DNA of 64,000 nt from CS1-C013 sp964353745 (GTDB taxonomy: Archaea; Aenigmatarchaeota; Aenigmatarchaeia; Aenigmatarchaeales; Aenigmatarchaeaceae). Of this stretch, positions 15,931 through 24,421 are shown piece after piece. The stretch is taken from assembly GCA_964353745.1 (NCBI GenBank), contig CAYGWD010000001.1, positions 1 to 64,000 of the forward strand, read 5' to 3'. The stretch's first letter is position 1. Each line of letters opens with the position of its first letter. The notes beneath the pieces were generated by a model. It was not told the origin of the DNA, did no database searches, and was given only the letters and a program-made list of their open reading frames with translations. Both the position numbers and the translations under genes were made by a program.

Positions 15931-17175
15931 ATGAAAATAAAATGTCTGGGCGGTTTCAGGGAAGTTGGAAGAACCGCTGTTCTAGTGGAAGGTAAGGAAA
16001 ATGTCCTGCTCGATTACGGAATGGAGGTAGAAACTGGCAAGCTGCCCAACCCTGTTAATAAGGTGGACATTGCTATTTTAGGCCATGCGCACCTCGACCA
16101 CAGCGGTTATTGCCCTGTAATTTATAGAAAGTTCAAGCCGCCTATTTACTCGACTATCGCAACTTTTGAACTTGCCCATCTGCTCTTGAAAGACAGCATC
16201 AAAGTCGCGAAGTATAGGGGCCTTGTCAGACGCTTTGAAAAAAACGACATTGAGAAAATGAAGAATCATGAAGTGATAGTAACCTACGGCCAGAAGATCG
16301 AAGGAGATAATTTTTCTTTGGACATATTTGACGCTGGCCATATACCTGGAAGCATGGCGCCTTTGTTGGAGATGGGAAACAAAAGAATACTTTATGCCTG
16401 CGACTTTAATACTAATCCGTCACGCCTGCTGAACGGGGCAAGCATAGACGCCAAGGATGTGGACGTCTTAATAATAGAGAGCACTTATTCTGAAAGGAAC
16501 CATTCCCCGAGAAAGGAAACCGAGAAAAAGTTCTTTGAAGCTGTTGAAAGCACTATCGCCAATGAGGGAGTGGCGGTGATACCCTGTTTCGCTGTCGGAA
16601 GGGCAGCAGAGATACTAATGATATTGAAAAGTTTCAATCCAAAGTTTCCTGTTTATCTTGACGGCATGGCAAAGACTGCCTCTCAACTGGCAATGAAATA
16701 CCCTGAATTTATCAGGGACCCCAAAGCCTTGAAAAAAGCCTTGAATATTTCTCGCCTCATATGGGATGAAAAGGATAGAAAGAAAGTGGTAAAAAAGCCT
16801 TGCGCTATTATTTCATCCAGTGGAATGCTGGAAGGAGGACCGTCTGTCAGTTATATAAAATATTTGTATAATAACCCTGAGAGCTCTGTCATATTCACTG
16901 GGTTTTTGATTCCTAATACTGCTGGAAGGGCGCTGGTGGAGACTGGTAGGTTCGTCACGGAAGGGTTTGACTTGAAAATAAAGATGGGTATTCATCGATT
17001 TGATTTTTCTGCCCATGCAGGTCGTGATGATTTGTTTAAATTTGTTGATGAGATCAATCCTCAGAAAGTTATTTGCTTGCATGGAGACAATTGCGAATGT
17101 TTTGCCAAAGAACTTGGAGAAAAAGGATTTGATGCGATCGCTCCAAAGAATGGGGATATAGTTGATATTGATTGA
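15931..17175 (+). CDS. Beta-CASP metallo-beta-lactamase ribonuclease (aCPSF-like)
   Basis: An RNA-processing or RNA-decay nuclease. It has the zinc motif GHAHLDHSGYCP near residue 50, FDAGHIPGSM (motif 3) and YACDFNT (motif 4). The beta-CASP cap domain follows: VLIIESTYSERNH, VAVIPCFAVGRAAEIL, IISSSGMLEGGPS and FSAHAGRDDL (motifs A-C). At 414 residues it lacks the N-terminal KH domains of aCPSF1, so it matches the shorter archaeal aCPSF2 group. It probably takes part in 3'-end formation or mRNA decay. It is upstream of a LAGLIDADG gene and rtcA on the same strand. Confidence 0.93.
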   Translation: MKIKCLGGFREVGRTAVLVEGKENVLLDYGMEVETGKLPNPVNKVDIAILGHAHLDHSGYCPVIYRKFKPPIYSTIATFELAHLLLKDSIKVAKYRGLVRRFEKNDIEKMKNHEVIVTYGQKIEGDNFSLDIFDAGHIPGSMAPLLEMGNKRILYACDFNTNPSRLLNGASIDAKDVDVLIIESTYSERNHSPRKETEKKFFEAVESTIANEGVAVIPCFAVGRAAEILMILKSFNPKFPVYLDGMAKTASQLAMKYPEFIRDPKALKKALNISRLIWDEKDRKKVVKKPCAIISSSGMLEGGPSVSYIKYLYNNPESSVIFTGFLIPNTAGRALVETGRFVTEGFDLKIKMGIHRFDFSAHAGRDDLFKFVDEINPQKVICLHGDNCECFAKELGEKGFDAIAPKNGDIVDID

Positions 17176-17233
17176 CGGCTCTTATTTGGAAGAGTGGAAT
17201 AAGGATAAATAATTCTTTCAATTAAAAGATTAT

Positions 17234-18493
17234 ATGAACTTTGAAGAAGAATTTCAAACATATATTAAAAATTCTCCTAAAGTCAAGACAACTGTTCATT
17301 GGTGGGACCTATATAATGGGCATTATGTAGAATTGACTTCTGATATACAAAAGCAATTATTTCATGAAGCTATCAGCAAAAGTGGGTCTTACACTTCATT
17401 GGGCAAATCTCTAAATAAACCTAGAAAAATAATATCAAATTGTTCAAAACTGATTCATAGACCGAATGTTTTATTACTGAAAAAATTATGCGATTATATT
17501 GATTTTTCTAGAAGTGAAATTGAAAGAAATATATTAAATATCGGCAAATCACATTTCAAACCAAATCTTCCATTTAAACTTCATAATGAAAGCGGCGTAG
17601 AGATAAGAGCTGCATTTCTTTCTGACGGTCATGTTCCTAAGAATCCGACTTCATGTCCTGTATATTCAGCATCAGAAATGGATCTTCAAGAAAGATTGAT
17701 TGAACTTTGCAAGATTATATTTGGAGAATTTAACTGTGAAATAAAGTATGGGCATAAAGCATTAGAAACAAAATTCCCTGCTGTTATAGGCACCGCATTG
17801 GAACTTGGTGGCGTGCCTAGAGGAGATAAACGAATTGTCAATTGCTACGTACCTAAGGATATATTAACTGGAGAAGATAAATTAAAGCGGATATATCTAA
17901 GTAGAGTTTTCGACGATGAAGGAGATGTCTACTTTGATAAACATGGCAAAAGAGCTGTCAGATTAACTAGGACTGTTAGCATAAATAATTGTAAAGATAC
18001 TTTTAAATTAAATCAAGGAAAATGGACACCATGCAATGTCTCTAATGCTCCAATAAGCAACTTGATAAGAGGCGAACAACTTCTCTTAAGAAGACTAAGA
18101 ATTGATGCCAAAATCTACAATGAAGGCTTCTATAGATCTAGAAAAGATAAAATTACCACAAAATGGAGAATTCAAATCGGTCAGCAAGACAGTGTTAAAA
18201 GATTTGAATCAGAAATAGGCTTTGGTTTAGAAGCAAAACGAGACAAGTTAAAGAAATTGGTAAATTCTTATGTAAAGAGAAAACTTCCTAACAATTGTGG
18301 GAAGAATCTTGTAATGGAAGTTGGTAGAAAATATTATCAGAGGAACGGGTTTTTTCGCTATAGAGATTTAAGCAAAGATTTTGTAAGCATGAAATTCTCC
18401 TCAAACTTCGCTGGAAGCCATTTGAAAAGCCTACTAAATGAGGGTAAAATCAGAAAAATTGAACGTGGTAAATATGTTATTAATAGACGGTAG
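17234..18493 (+). CDS. Freestanding LAGLIDADG homing endonuclease-like protein
   Basis: A 419-residue protein with two LAGLIDADG-like helices: EIRAAFLSDGHVPKN near residue 124 and RIYLSRVFDDEGDVYF near residue 220. Their spacing of about 95 residues is typical of single-chain homing endonucleases. The N-terminus has a helix-turn-helix-like part (SGSYTSLGKSLNKPRKI), and the C-terminus resembles a winged helix (VSMKFSSNFAGSHLKSLLNE). There are no intein splice blocks, so this is not an intein. It lies between two RNA-processing genes, and its last 20 bases contain the start of rtcA. Base composition is markedly AT-rich compared with the upstream nuclease gene, suggesting acquisition. Confidence 0.8.
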   Translation: MNFEEEFQTYIKNSPKVKTTVHWWDLYNGHYVELTSDIQKQLFHEAISKSGSYTSLGKSLNKPRKIISNCSKLIHRPNVLLLKKLCDYIDFSRSEIERNILNIGKSHFKPNLPFKLHNESGVEIRAAFLSDGHVPKNPTSCPVYSASEMDLQERLIELCKIIFGEFNCEIKYGHKALETKFPAVIGTALELGGVPRGDKRIVNCYVPKDILTGEDKLKRIYLSRVFDDEGDVYFDKHGKRAVRLTRTVSINNCKDTFKLNQGKWTPCNVSNAPISNLIRGEQLLLRRLRIDAKIYNEGFYRSRKDKITTKWRIQIGQQDSVKRFESEIGFGLEAKRDKLKKLVNSYVKRKLPNNCGKNLVMEVGRKYYQRNGFFRYRDLSKDFVSMKFSSNFAGSHLKSLLNEGKIRKIERGKYVINRR

Positions 18494-19472
18494 TTATGGC
18501 GAATCCGGAGGCCAAATATTGAGAACTTCTGTTGCTTTGTCAGCAATTACAGGAAAGCCTTGTAAAATTTTTAATATAAGAAAGAATAGAGAGAATCCTG
18601 GTTTGAAAGCTCAGCATCTTAAAGGAATAGAAGCCGCAGCTGAAATATGCAATGCCGAATTAAAGAATGCTAAGATAGGCAGTGACTGGATAGAATTCGT
18701 ACCTAAGAAAATCAAAAGTGGTAATTTTTCTATAGATATTAAAACTGCAGGCTCGTTAACATTGTTTCTCCAAACAATAATCCCTGTATGCATCCATGCC
18801 GATAAAGAAATTAATTTGGAAGTGATTGGCGGAACCGATGTTGAATGGAGCCCTAACGTAGAATATTTCCAGGAAGTTTTTTGTAGAAATGTTGAAAAGA
18901 TGGGTGTTGAAATAGAATCAGAAATATTAAAATACGGTTTCTATCCCAAAGGCGGAGGAAAAATCAAAGTTAGAATAAAACCATGCGATAAATTAAAGCC
19001 TTGGGTTTGTTTGGAAAGAGGTAAAGTAAATAGATATGACATTAGAAGCATTGTCAGCAAATCTTTGGAAAGAGCTAAAGTAGCGGAAAGACAAATCGAG
19101 GGTGCAAAGAAAATAATACCCAAGTTTGATTGCGAACATTCAGAGTATGTGGAAGCTCTATCGCCTGGAACAGCAGTTCATATACATGCTCATTGCGATA
19201 ATTCGGTGTTAGGCTCTACGTTTTTAGGCAGAATTGGTAAACCTGCTGAAAAAATCGGCGAGGAATGTGCAAGATTCTTAATGAAACAGATAGAATCTAA
19301 TGCATGCTTGGATGAGCACATGGCAGATCAAATCCTCCCTTATCTAGCATTAGCAGGCAAATCAAAAGTTTCTGTCGCTGAGATTACAAATCATTGCAGA
19401 ACAAATATGTGGGTTATAGAAAAATTCTTACCAGTGAAGTTTGAAATAAATGATAGAATAATATCAGTTTAA
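18474..19472 (+). CDS. rtcA: RNA 3'-terminal phosphate cyclase
   Basis: Converts RNA 3'-phosphate to a 2',3'-cyclic phosphate using ATP. The signature start (LIDGSYGESGGQILRTSVAL) and the catalytic-histidine region (LDEHMADQILPYLALA near residue 283) are intact, and length (332) is normal. HIHAHCDNSVLGS and YPKGGGKIKV are further family segments. The frame is open from 18438, but homology begins at the ATG at 18474, inside the end of the LAGLIDADG gene (20-base overlap), so translation is probably coupled. The end overlaps the convergent cohesin gene by four bases. Confidence 0.95.
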   Translation: MLLIDGSYGESGGQILRTSVALSAITGKPCKIFNIRKNRENPGLKAQHLKGIEAAAEICNAELKNAKIGSDWIEFVPKKIKSGNFSIDIKTAGSLTLFLQTIIPVCIHADKEINLEVIGGTDVEWSPNVEYFQEVFCRNVEKMGVEIESEILKYGFYPKGGGKIKVRIKPCDKLKPWVCLERGKVNRYDIRSIVSKSLERAKVAERQIEGAKKIIPKFDCEHSEYVEALSPGTAVHIHAHCDNSVLGSTFLGRIGKPAEKIGEECARFLMKQIESNACLDEHMADQILPYLALAGKSKVSVAEITNHCRTNMWVIEKFLPVKFEINDRIISV

Positions 19473-20074
19473 CTGCAAGCTCTTGTTTTCTTGGTTGTCT
19501 GAGAGCATCCGCTTGGGCTGCATTTCCTTGACCAATAGCAGGTTGTGCAGGTACCATCACTCTCACAGTTTGTTACCCACGAACCACAAGTGCAGACAGG
19601 TTGATTGTTGAAAGAACCATTGCTAACAGTACAGGTTATGGGAAATGATGACTGATCGCCTAATTTTGCATCTTTGATTTCTAAATAGCAACTGCCAACG
19701 CTTTTTACTTTGAACGTTAAAGTTGCTATTGAAGAACTTCCTGTGAAACCGTTGTAAGGACTCTTTGCAGAGTATGCAGCCTCATAATAGCTATTAATAT
19801 TATCTATCCATTTCATTGAATCAAACCATAAGTTTTTTGTATTCACCTTTGCACTAACCAAATTTAGTAAACTATTATTCCAATAAAGTTTAAAATCGAA
19901 ACCATAGAGGTTAATTACGTTATCAACCTTTACATCAACAGTGAAGTTGCTGCTTGGCGTAAGATTCGAATTAACAACGCTAGAAGGATTCACATAAATC
20001 GTTGCAGCAAAGGCCGTGTTAGCAAAAAGGGTAGACAGGAGAATTGAGATTAAAAATATTTTTGATTTCATCAT
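19469..20074 (-). CDS. Secreted cohesin-domain protein with Cys-rich tail
   Basis: A signal peptide (KIFLISILLSTLFANTAFA) precedes a cohesin-type beta-sandwich at about residues 25-160. Diagnostic features are ATIYVNPSSVV at its start, FTVDVKVDNVINLYGFDFKL, and SSIATLTFKVKS near its end. The last 45 residues form a Cys-rich module (CTCGSWVTNCESDGTCTTC and onward, ending KKTRACS) like the thrombospondin-type repeats on archaeal surface proteins. Cohesins bind dockerins, and the gene directly upstream encodes a dockerin-bearing protease. The stop of that gene overlaps this start (ATGATG at 20074-20069), with GAGGTG just ahead. It has no obvious membrane anchor. Confidence 0.85.
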   Translation of the reverse strand: MMKSKIFLISILLSTLFANTAFAATIYVNPSSVVNSNLTPSSNFTVDVKVDNVINLYGFDFKLYWNNSLLNLVSAKVNTKNLWFDSMKWIDNINSYYEAAYSAKSPYNGFTGSSSIATLTFKVKSVGSCYLEIKDAKLGDQSSFPITCTVSNGSFNNQPVCTCGSWVTNCESDGTCTTCYWSRKCSPSGCSQTTKKTRACS

Positions 20075-23000
20075 GTGCACCTCTTGTTGAAGTTGTTAGA
20101 CAATATTATGGCATCTAAAATATTTACTATTCCATCACCATTTATATCGCCAGTTGAAGTCTTTTTGTTGAAGTTGTTAGACAATGTTATGGCATCTAAA
20201 ATATTTACTATGCCATCACAATTTATATCGCCTAGACAGTTACAAGGCTTGGTGACTATGACTCTTACGCTCGCTGGGTCTACTCTTGATAGTGCATCTG
20301 TCCACCAATCATTGCCTGTGTTGCCATTGTTGCCTGCATCCTGACCTAAATCCCTCTCGTGTATCCAGAACATTATTCTTTGATTTCCTGTTGTTGACCT
20401 ATAAAATGAAGCTGGAGCTTGACAACTCACAACAATAGTTTCTCCCATATCTAATATACCATTTGGAAAGTCTTCACTCGCTACTGTACAACTAACTCCT
20501 GTTGGGCATTGACTTGGAGGTGCATGAACGCAACCATCGCTTCCACTGCCTCCGTCGTAAAAAGCATTTATTCTTCCTTTATTATCTCTTGTTCCCAACG
20601 GATTGTTATAATCTGAAACATTCCAAAATTCAACACCTACATACCAATTATTTTGTGCATGCCATCCAGTATTAAGTATAGAAACGTTAACAACTATAAA
20701 TGAAGTGTCCCAAATAGAAACATCACCACTAGTAACTCCATTTACATTTACATCATTTATATAAGAATCATAAGTAACATCACATTGACATAGTCCTCCA
20801 CAATGATAATCTCTCATTTGATTTGCACTATTGTATGCTTGAAGGAAAGGTGCCCGACAAGCTACTGCATAATTAGGCACTGCTGCAGTGTCAGGATAAC
20901 CTCCGTCATAGCTTTCACATGTTTCTTTTCCACTAGCTCTTATTGCTAATATATTATTTATTGCATTTGCTCCATTAACTCTTCCGTGGCCTTCAATGCT
21001 AGTTCCATAACCGGCAGGTTCTGCACCTTCTATTAAAGCTTTTCTTATGTCACAAACACTTGCAGTAGGATATGCCTGGAACATTAACGCAACAGTTCCT
21101 GAAACATGAGGAGTTGCCATACTAGTTCCACTTTGTGCATGGTATTTATCATTTCCACAAATATCAAACCAAGTTGCCTCTCTTCCTTGAGAAGATCTTG
21201 CAGCACAAATAAATTCTCCAGGAGCAGTTACATCAGGCTTTATAGTACCTTGAGGTGCTGGTCCTCTACTGCTGGAAAAGGATACAAAGTCTTTTGTTCC
21301 TGGAGTATTTTTTATGAAGATATTTCGATAAGTTTCACTGTCTTGAGTCCAAGTTCCAGTGCAACCGGTAGTATCTGGAGTTCCACATCTATAAGGCCAT
21401 CCTATTCTATCTTCAATGTTACAATCTTTTGGTGCCCCATTACATCCTACCCAAGCATAGCAATGTTGGATTTCATGGCCCCAACAACCGCTACACTCGC
21501 TTTGTGGTTTGTCCGGATAACAAGTCGTTGGACCGATTCCATCGTAAAATAATCCGCAACCACACCAACTACAACCTAACTGATTTTCACATCCGTTTCT
21601 ATTAAGAGGATCAAAATCGTTACAAACTTTAGGAGTACCTGAACATGAAAAAGTATTCGTGCGTGAGTTGTACCATGGTTCAGGATCACCAGGACAACAA
21701 CCCCAACCGCCTTCGTTCTGATGAGAACGCAATAAAATTTCAAAACCTACATATGGTCCTGCAGCGAAATTTTGAGAAGCTAAATTCCAAAAACCATCAC
21801 CATTACCTCTACCATTTGGATCCCACCAAACATCTGTTGCAGAATAACAAGGTCTGTCTTTGTGTTCACTTTCTAAATTAAAATTAATGTTAGCAGGCCA
21901 TGAGCTTGGTTGTAATGTTAAATGAACACCTGTTTCCTCAGTTAAAGGAAAATCGTCTATGCTATCCAAATCTGTTATAATAGCGCCTGCATTATTGGTA
22001 AATTGACTTACAACTTCAGAATTAACATTTATATTTAATTTATTTCTATAAGGAATTTTATCATTTAAAAACATTAATGAATTATAAACATTGTTTGGAA
22101 AATCTTTTTTTACTGTTGAACCTACTGCAATAACTCCATCTATACATGCAGGATATAGTGTAGCAACTGCTGGGCCATCATTTCCTTGAGCAGCTACAAA
22201 CACTACTCCATGACCTAGAGCACTAATGATAGCATTGTACCTTCTTAGATCATCTCCAAACAAATTTAAACCTCTACATATATTTGCATCTGAAGGTCTA
22301 CCAGAACTGTAGCTAATCACGTTAACATGCTGTGCTATTGCTTGCTCTATAGCATCTGCAATCCAAAGTGAATTTGTTGTACCATCGTCCTTATAAACCT
22401 TCCAAATATACAAATCAGCTTTTGGAGCAACTCCTTTGTATTTTCCGCCAGACTCAGAACCGTTACCTGCAGCTATTCCTGCACAATGTGTTCCATGAGC
22501 GCTTTTATCTGTATATGAAGTATGTCTGTCGGTTGTTGTGTCGTTCCAAAATTTAATTCTTCCTGCAAAATCTTTATGATTGTCTATACCTGTGTCTATC
22601 ATTGCTATTCTTACACCTTCGCCAGTTAAATCACTCCCTAAATAATTATAAGGTAATCCCATAGAACTTACAGAATCGTTTAAAGCAGGTTTATCCATTA
22701 CCACATCTCTAACATAAAATCCAAGTCCTCTTAAAGTTTTTGTTAAACTTTCATAGTTTTCATTTGGTACTTCAATAAGAGATGTAGCATAATCAGGATC
22801 ATTAACGTAAACTGATGCATTATATTCTTTTACAATTTCGTCTAAAGGTAAGCTTGAAATTTCTTCATATTCTACACTTAATGATTTTGAAAGAGTTTGC
22901 GATAAAACTTTTGGTGATGAATAAACACTATTCCATTTTTCAGGTTTGAAAAGAAATTGTGAATAATTTTCCAATGGTGGCAATATTTCTATATAAGAAT

Positions 23001-23097
23001 TATTTGTTTCTATTTTTTCTGCCCCTAACATTGAAAAAGCTGGAGAGATAAATAAAGGTAACAAAAATATTATTAAAAAAATAATTTTTATTTCCAT
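20071..23097 (-). CDS. Secreted subtilisin-family (S8) protease with C-terminal dockerin
   Basis: A signal peptide (IIFLIIFLLPLFISPAFS) is followed by a propeptide-like region (about 30-140) and a subtilisin domain. The catalytic residues are Asp in IAMIDTGIDNHKDF (about 170), His in SAHGTHCAGIAAG (about 200) and Ser in SGTSMATPHVSGTVAL (about 658). A roughly 200-residue Cys-rich insertion (about 420-600, with repeated CC, CxWCGC and CSGCWG clusters) splits the protease domain between the His and Ser. After a beta-rich domain (about 780-940) come two dockerin repeats with calcium loops DINCDGIVNILD and DINGDGIVNILD. It is the middle gene of a coupled three-gene unit (23741 to 19469). It is probably surface-held through the cohesin protein. 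Confidence 0.93.
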   Translation of the reverse strand: MEIKIIFLIIFLLPLFISPAFSMLGAEKIETNNSYIEILPPLENYSQFLFKPEKWNSVYSSPKVLSQTLSKSLSVEYEEISSLPLDEIVKEYNASVYVNDPDYATSLIEVPNENYESLTKTLRGLGFYVRDVVMDKPALNDSVSSMGLPYNYLGSDLTGEGVRIAMIDTGIDNHKDFAGRIKFWNDTTTDRHTSYTDKSAHGTHCAGIAAGNGSESGGKYKGVAPKADLYIWKVYKDDGTTNSLWIADAIEQAIAQHVNVISYSSGRPSDANICRGLNLFGDDLRRYNAIISALGHGVVFVAAQGNDGPAVATLYPACIDGVIAVGSTVKKDFPNNVYNSLMFLNDKIPYRNKLNINVNSEVVSQFTNNAGAIITDLDSIDDFPLTEETGVHLTLQPSSWPANINFNLESEHKDRPCYSATDVWWDPNGRGNGDGFWNLASQNFAAGPYVGFEILLRSHQNEGGWGCCPGDPEPWYNSRTNTFSCSGTPKVCNDFDPLNRNGCENQLGCSWCGCGLFYDGIGPTTCYPDKPQSECSGCWGHEIQHCYAWVGCNGAPKDCNIEDRIGWPYRCGTPDTTGCTGTWTQDSETYRNIFIKNTPGTKDFVSFSSSRGPAPQGTIKPDVTAPGEFICAARSSQGREATWFDICGNDKYHAQSGTSMATPHVSGTVALMFQAYPTASVCDIRKALIEGAEPAGYGTSIEGHGRVNGANAINNILAIRASGKETCESYDGGYPDTAAVPNYAVACRAPFLQAYNSANQMRDYHCGGLCQCDVTYDSYINDVNVNGVTSGDVSIWDTSFIVVNVSILNTGWHAQNNWYVGVEFWNVSDYNNPLGTRDNKGRINAFYDGGSGSDGCVHAPPSQCPTGVSCTVASEDFPNGILDMGETIVVSCQAPASFYRSTTGNQRIMFWIHERDLGQDAGNNGNTGNDWWTDALSRVDPASVRVIVTKPCNCLGDINCDGIVNILDAITLSNNFNKKTSTGDINGDGIVNILDAIILSNNFNKRCT
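20084..20232 (-). repeat. Tandem DNA repeat encoding the two dockerin segments
   Basis: Two units of about 68 bases (20084-20151 and 20165-20232) differ at only about three positions, so the two dockerin calcium-loop segments are nearly identical at DNA level. This points to recent duplication or gene conversion rather than old divergence. Confidence 0.8.
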
Positions 23098-23741
23098 TTT
23101 GTATCCTTTCCCCTTTTTAGTAATTTGTTTGCATTATAAACTCCAGAAGCAAGCCAAGCTGGAATATGTTCGATAATACCTCCACCTACATTACGCCAAG
23201 CTAAGGTATTTTGTTGATAGCCTGTTAAAGCTTCATGATTAACTTCTATTAAATCCTGTGAAAGTGGAAAATATTGCGCTGCATAATCTGCGGCATGATT
23301 TACTGGTGGTGCATAACTAAAAGGATTGATGTTACCAAAATCAAACAGAGGTTTGCCTGTAAAATTCCCAGTATTAGCGACTCCTGTCGGCATTCCTGAT
23401 GAAAAATCAAGTGGACGTTTAGAAATTTCTCTTTCAAAATCAAATCTATAGTGTGCAGTTGTTAAACCCAAAGCTAAAGAAATTAGAGATGGTATTGCTA
23501 TAGATAATATAGTTCCTTTATGCCTTCCTATCACACTACTGCTGGTTGGATCATTAACGAACATATAACTAACTTTTTCTCCAATCTCATCTATTCGTTT
23601 ATTTACTTTACCTAAAGTATCTTTTATTTTATAAATTGTAGATTGATTTGTCATTCCTAGCAAAGACTTTTCACCTTCTTCACTTAATCTGTAATAATCA
23701 GCTATTTCGTCTCTAGAACCATATTTTAGCATATTAATCAT
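23088..23741 (-). CDS. Hypothetical protein with one membrane helix, first gene of the dockerin-protease unit
   Basis: Unrecognised, 217 residues. An N-terminal part resembles a small helix-turn-helix (SRDEIADYYRLSEEGEKSLL), followed by a coiled-coil (IKDTLGKVNKRIDEIGEKV), a membrane helix (TILSIAIPSLISLALGL near residue 85) and a Gly/Pro-rich outer part with NPFSYAPPVNHAADYAAQYF. Its last 10 bases overlap the protease start, so the two are translated together. It might anchor or regulate the secreted protease, but nothing in the sequence proves this. A TTTTTAAATAAGG element precedes the ATG. Confidence 0.6.
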   Translation of the reverse strand: MINMLKYGSRDEIADYYRLSEEGEKSLLGMTNQSTIYKIKDTLGKVNKRIDEIGEKVSYMFVNDPTSSSVIGRHKGTILSIAIPSLISLALGLTTAHYRFDFEREISKRPLDFSSGMPTGVANTGNFTGKPLFDFGNINPFSYAPPVNHAADYAAQYFPLSQDLIEVNHEALTGYQQNTLAWRNVGGGIIEHIPAWLASGVYNANKLLKRGKDTKWK

Positions 23742-23850
23742 TATAACCTTATTTAAAAACTATGGATAAAAAACATTTAAAAGCAATATTATATTTAAAT
23801 CTAACTACGACTATTGCATAATTTTTATTAAGAACTCAAGCCGAGTTAAA

Positions 23851-24327
23851 TCAGTAAATCTTGATGTTTTTCTCTTCTTTTTTCTTAATTTCCTTTTTCG
23901 GCATTACAACCTCTAGAACACCGTTTTCAAACTTTGTTTTTACTCCTTCAGTTTTAACTTCTTCTGGCAAATTCATAACTCTGCTGACAGAGTTAAAACC
24001 TTTTTCCATCCTGAAGAATGTTTTGTCCTTATCGATTGATTGTCTCTTCTTCTCAGCAGATATGAAAACTGCTCTTGGTGTAATTTTTAGTTTTATTTCG
24101 TCTTTAGAAAAAATAGGAAGCTCTGCTCTCAACACCAATTCTCCATCTGTTTCTCCTATTCTAACTGGTATGAATCTTGATTCAAAATCTGGAACTTTAA
24201 TTAGCTTGTCTAAATTCAAAAAAGGTTTCCTAAAAACTTCTTGCATGTTTCCAAAGAAATCATCCTGCATTCCCCTAAAATCATCAAGAGGTTCTTCAAA
24301 CCAAAGTAATGACCTTTTCTTAGCCAT
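23851..24327 (-). CDS. Small heat-shock protein, Hsp20/alpha-crystallin family
   Basis: An ATP-independent holdase chaperone of 158 residues. The N-terminal arm contains Phe-rich helices (DDFRGMQDDFFGNMQEVF). The alpha-crystallin domain runs from about residue 50 to 148 with ELVLRAELPIFSKDEIKL and the conserved FENGVLEVVMPK near its end. A Shine-Dalgarno AGGTG lies just before the ATG. It is a separate transcription unit between the protease cluster and the surface protein. Confidence 0.93.
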   Translation of the reverse strand: MAKKRSLLWFEEPLDDFRGMQDDFFGNMQEVFRKPFLNLDKLIKVPDFESRFIPVRIGETDGELVLRAELPIFSKDEIKLKITPRAVFISAEKKRQSIDKDKTFFRMEKGFNSVSRVMNLPEEVKTEGVKTKFENGVLEVVMPKKEIKKKEEKNIKIY

Positions 24328-24421
24328 AATTACACCTAGTTAGTATATGCGTACACCAGAAATATTTAAACTTATATGATGACAGGCTCTGTTAAGGAAT
24401 AAGTTAGAATTTATAGAATTA

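Noticed and set aside
18474..19472. rtcA interrupted by an intein, because a LAGLIDADG gene precedes it
   Set aside because: RtcA is complete from its LIDGSYGESGGQ start to the C-terminus, and the LAGLIDADG protein has no splice blocks and its own stop.
20084..20232. A CRISPR-like or other intergenic repeat
   Set aside because: The repeat is coding and corresponds exactly to the two dockerin calcium-loop units. No spaced array exists anywhere in the window.
21106..21552. A 148-codon plus-strand frame rich in Ser and Cys
   Set aside because: Antisense to the subtilisin catalytic domain. No start signal or family features.
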